Shown here: in pieces, positions 61,530-64,000 of the stretch | Numbering within the stretch: the stretch's first letter is position 1 | Layout of the letters: each line of letters opens with the position of its first letter | From: JAMQPK01 sp963782595 | GTDB taxonomy: Bacteria; Acidobacteriota; Vicinamibacteria; Vicinamibacterales; JAMQPK01 | Assembly: GCA_963782595.1 (NCBI GenBank) | Contig: CAWAKJ010000007.1 | Location: 620,001 to 684,000 of the forward strand | DNA length: 64,000 nt | Reading direction: 5' to 3' | The notes under the pieces: model-generated | Database searches by the model: none | The model's input: the letters and a program-made list of their open reading frames with translations, nothing else | Told to the model about the DNA's origin: nothing | Translations under genes and position numbers: made by a program

Positions 61530-64000
61530 GCGTCTGGTCGTCGTCGGCAACGGCATGGCCGGCGCGCGCCTCCTTGAAGATCTCATCAAGCGGGGGGCAC
61601 GCGAGCGCTTCGAGATGGTCGTGTTCGGCGACGAACCGTGCGGTAACTACAACCGGATACTGCTTTCCAGCGTGCTGTCGGGCAGCCACAAGCCGGACGA
61701 CATTTTCATCAATCCCACGTCGTGGTACGCCGCCAACGGAGTCACGCTCCACGCCGGCCGCCCCGTCGAGCGCATCGATGTGCAGCGTCAGCGCGTGCAC
61801 GCCGCCGACGGGGTGTCGGAATACTACGACACGCTGGTCATCGCGACTGGCAGCAGCCCTGTGATTCCGCCGATCGCCAACATTCGACAGCAGGACGGAC
61901 GCTTCAAGGACGGCGTGTTCGTGTTCCGTACGCTGGACGATTGCCATCGCATCATGCGCTCTGCCGCACACGCGAAGCGCGCTGCGGTTATCGGGGGCGG
62001 ACTGCTGGGACTCGAGGCGGCCCGCGGACTCCTGAACTGGGGGCTCGAGACGCATGTCGTGCATCTGATGCCTCACCTGATGGAAGCGCAGATCGACGCA
62101 CACGCTGGAGCCGTGCTCCTCGGCCAGTTCGAGCGCATGGGATTGCGAGCGCACCTCGAAGCGCGCACGTCCGCTGTTGTGGGCAACGGTCACGTGGAGG
62201 GTCTCGAGTTTGCCGACGAATCTCGACTCGATTGCGACCTGATCGTCGTCGCGGCGGGTATTCGTCCAAACGTGAAGCTCGCGTCCGACGCCGGCCTGAG
62301 CGTTGGACGGGGCATCGTCGTCGGCGACGACCTCGCGTGTGCGCCCGGCATCTACGCCGTCGGCGAATGTGCGGAGCATCGCGGCAAGGTATATGGCCTC
62401 GTCGCGCCCCTCTGGGAACAGACCGCCCAGCTTGCCGATCGGCTCAGCGGACGGAATCCGAATGCCGTGTACACCGGTTCGAAGGTCTCGACCAAGTTGA
62501 AGGTGATGGGCATCGACCTCGCCGTGATGGGCGAGAAAGAGCCGTCAGAGGAGGGTGACGAAGTCGTCAGCTACACCGAGTCCTCGAAGGGCGTCTACAA
62601 GAAGCTGATCGTGCGCAACGATCGCCTGGCGGGTGCCATTGTGCTCGGCGACGCGGTCATTGCGCCTGCGCTGCTTCAGGCGTTCGCGGCCGGATCGCTG
62701 GTTTCGGACAATCGCGCCGAGCTCCTGTTTTCGGGTACGGGCGTGGTGGACACGTCGAAGGCCCGCCAGCCCGAGTCGATGCCAGACGAGGCGCGAGTAT
62801 GCGACTGCAACAACGTGTCGAAGGCTCAGATTATCGAGGCCGTGCTGCAGGGCGCGCGGAGCATTGGGGCTGTGTGTGACGCGACGCGGGCCTCGACCGG
62901 GTGTGGATCGTGCCGTCCCGAGGTCGAAGCCATCGTCGCGCTGGCATGTGAACGCCTGGAGCCTGGAGCCCGGAGCCGGGAGTCCGAAGCCCGGAGCCAG
63001 GAGCCGAACAAGATCGAGCGCATCAAGCAGGAGAAAGACGGGCTGGATGTGGTCGGCGACCTGCAGACGTTCGCTCGTGATGGATGGGAGAGCATCAGTG
63101 ACGCCGATCGAGAGCGATTGAAGTGGCTCGGTGTGTTCTTCAGACGCCAGACGCCCGGCCGGTTCATGATGCGCATCCGCATGCCCAACGGCATCACGAA
63201 TGCTTCACAACTGAGGGCCATCAGCGAGCTGAGCCGCGAGTGCGGCACCGGCTTCGTCGACATCACGACGCGGCAGCAGGTTCAGCTGCGTGGCTTTGCG
63301 ATCGGCGACGTTCCACACATCTGGGAGCGTTTGCGCGCCGTCGAGCTCGTTTCGCTGCAGACCGGCATGGACAACATTCGCAACGTCGTCGGATGCCCGG
63401 TGGCAGGTATCGGAGCCGATGAACTCTTCGACGCGTCGCCCGTCGTCCGGGAGTTCAACAATGGCTTCCTCAAGAACAAGGCGTTCACGAATCTCCCGCG
63501 TAAATTCAATGTCGCGATTACGGCATGCACCGCCAACTGCACGCACGCCGAGACACAGGACCTCGCGCTGACGCCGGCGATTAAGACCGTCGACGGCGAG
63601 GAGATCAAGGGCTTCAACGTCTCGGTCGGAGGAAAAGTCGGCTCGGGCGGGCTTCGGCTTGCATCGCCGCTCGGCGTGTTCGTGCGGCCCGAGGCAGCCG
63701 CGTCGCTGTGCAGCCACATCACGCTGCTCTTTCGCGACCACGGGTCTCGCCGTGCGCGCAATCGGGCACGGCTCGCGTTCCTCGTCGATGCCTGGGGAGT
63801 CGAGCGTTTCCGTAAAGAGCTGGAACGTCGAGCCGGCCATCGCCTGATGACGGCCGGCCGCGAAGTGCGCACGGCCAGGCACGCCGATCACCTCGGCGTC
63901 GCCGAACAGCGGCAGCCTGGCCTGCACTCGGTGGGCTTGAGCGTGCCGGTTGGCAGGATTACTTCTCAGCAGCTCTCAGATGTGGCGCGCATCGCCGAGC
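61522..64000 (+). CDS. Fused flavin reductase / nitrite reductase (NirB N-half + NirA), partial
   Basis: One frame runs open from ATG 61522 through the window end (826 codons seen). Residues 1-400 are a NirB/NasB-like FAD-NAD module: VVVGNGMAGARLLEDL, AAVIGGGLLGLEAARGL and CAPGIYAVGECAEHRGKV. Residues 424-476 form a BFD-type [2Fe-2S] domain (Cys427, 429, 461, 464). Residues 479-495 are a repeat-coded linker. From 496 (NKIERIKQEKDGLDVVGDL) it matches ferredoxin-type nitrite reductase NirA, with LKWLGVFFRRQTPGRFMMRI, TTRQQVQLRGF and NLPRKFNVAI. The siroheme/[4Fe-4S] cysteines should lie in the second half, past the window. The predicted reaction is nitrite to ammonium with NAD(P)H through the fused flavin module. 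Confidence 0.88.
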   Translation, partial: MRKRLVVVGNGMAGARLLEDLIKRGARERFEMVVFGDEPCGNYNRILLSSVLSGSHKPDDIFINPTSWYAANGVTLHAGRPVERIDVQRQRVHAADGVSEYYDTLVIATGSSPVIPPIANIRQQDGRFKDGVFVFRTLDDCHRIMRSAAHAKRAAVIGGGLLGLEAARGLLNWGLETHVVHLMPHLMEAQIDAHAGAVLLGQFERMGLRAHLEARTSAVVGNGHVEGLEFADESRLDCDLIVVAAGIRPNVKLASDAGLSVGRGIVVGDDLACAPGIYAVGECAEHRGKVYGLVAPLWEQTAQLADRLSGRNPNAVYTGSKVSTKLKVMGIDLAVMGEKEPSEEGDEVVSYTESSKGVYKKLIVRNDRLAGAIVLGDAVIAPALLQAFAAGSLVSDNRAELLFSGTGVVDTSKARQPESMPDEARVCDCNNVSKAQIIEAVLQGARSIGAVCDATRASTGCGSCRPEVEAIVALACERLEPGARSRESEARSQEPNKIERIKQEKDGLDVVGDLQTFARDGWESISDADRERLKWLGVFFRRQTPGRFMMRIRMPNGITNASQLRAISELSRECGTGFVDITTRQQVQLRGFAIGDVPHIWERLRAVELVSLQTGMDNIRNVVGCPVAGIGADELFDASPVVREFNNGFLKNKAFTNLPRKFNVAITACTANCTHAETQDLALTPAIKTVDGEEIKGFNVSVGGKVGSGGLRLASPLGVFVRPEAAASLCSHITLLFRDHGSRRARNRARLAFLVDAWGVERFRKELERRAGHRLMTAGREVRTARHADHLGVAEQRQPGLHSVGLSVPVGRITSQQLSDVARIAE
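62956..63006. repeat. Family G repeat inside the nitrite-reductase gene
   Basis: CTGGAGCCTGGAGCCCGGAG followed by CCGGGAGTCCGAAGCCCGGAG and CCAGGAGCCG: units GGAGCC(C/T)GGAGCC that otherwise occur only between genes (5689-5706, 51327-51395). Here they keep the frame and code for LEPGARSRESEARSQEP. Confidence 0.8.

Noticed and set aside
63526..63540. CTANC considered as the siroheme/[4Fe-4S] cysteine pair of the nitrite reductase
   Set aside because: Its place (NLPRKFNVAI..CTHAETQD) corresponds to the N-terminal pseudo-repeat of NirA; the cluster cysteines belong to the second half, beyond the window.

Overview
The window is a 64-kb piece of a GC-rich Gram-negative chromosome. The gene content points to a soil member of the Acidobacteriota, most likely class Vicinamibacteria (Luteitalea-like). 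This is inferred from the DUF1552 protein, an Oar-type TonB receptor with an N-terminal carboxypeptidase-regulatory domain, PQQ and NHL/SMP-30 beta-propellers, a PIG-L deacetylase, a Ser/Thr kinase with TPRs beside an ECF sigma factor, and many short intergenic palindromes. One palindrome (core GTCCGGCTAAAGCCGGAC) reads as the 'RLKPDT / GFSRT' peptides I associate with this group. I found no rRNA, tRNA, CRISPR array, prophage or transposase gene.

Layout. 1-10.4 kb: end of a DUF1552 gene, an 840-residue transketolase-like enzyme, a Uma2-type protein, a secreted serine hydrolase, a PQQ dehydrogenase with its di-haem cytochrome c, and a large secreted alpha/beta-hydrolase. 10.4-19.6 kb: a coherent acid-sugar catabolic island (GntR regulator, SMP-30 lactonase, OtnK-type kinase, OtnC-type decarboxylase, two candidate dehydrogenases, an MFS transporter and a secreted DUF5060 protein). 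Two start sites in it carry near-identical promoters whose -10 boxes lie in or beside a CGTATACG-like operator. 19.6-25.9 kb: VOC protein, M20 peptidase, peptidase T, an internally deleted aspartate ammonia-lyase remnant and an SLC13-type permease, separated by dense repeats. 26-32.3 kb: a tripartite RND efflux operon whose outer-membrane gene has a mobile-element-like repeat at its 5' end. 32.4-45 kb: porin, membrane phosphoesterase, TonB receptor, kinase/sigma pair, and small lipoproteins with a decayed tandem copy. 45-54 kb: an M16 protease pair, an Nramp-like transporter without the usual metal-site motifs, two secreted proteins, a nucleoside-type MFS and a PIG-L deacetylase. 54-64 kb: nitrate assimilation, with an ABC importer plus an outer-membrane beta-barrel on the minus strand, and molybdenum nitrate reductase plus a fused flavin/siroheme nitrite reductase on the plus strand.

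The most unusual features are: (i) the nitrite-reductase fusion, whose linker is an intergenic repeat; (ii) at least eight families of intergenic palindromes, several read into signal peptides or protein starts, including a 200-250 bp element with 31-bp terminal inverted repeats in two copies; (iii) the mutually exclusive divergent promoters of the sugar-acid island and their twin 3 kb downstream; (iv) a TGTTCA-based candidate operator array in front of the nitrate genes.

All functions are read from sequence motifs and gene context; no database search was possible.
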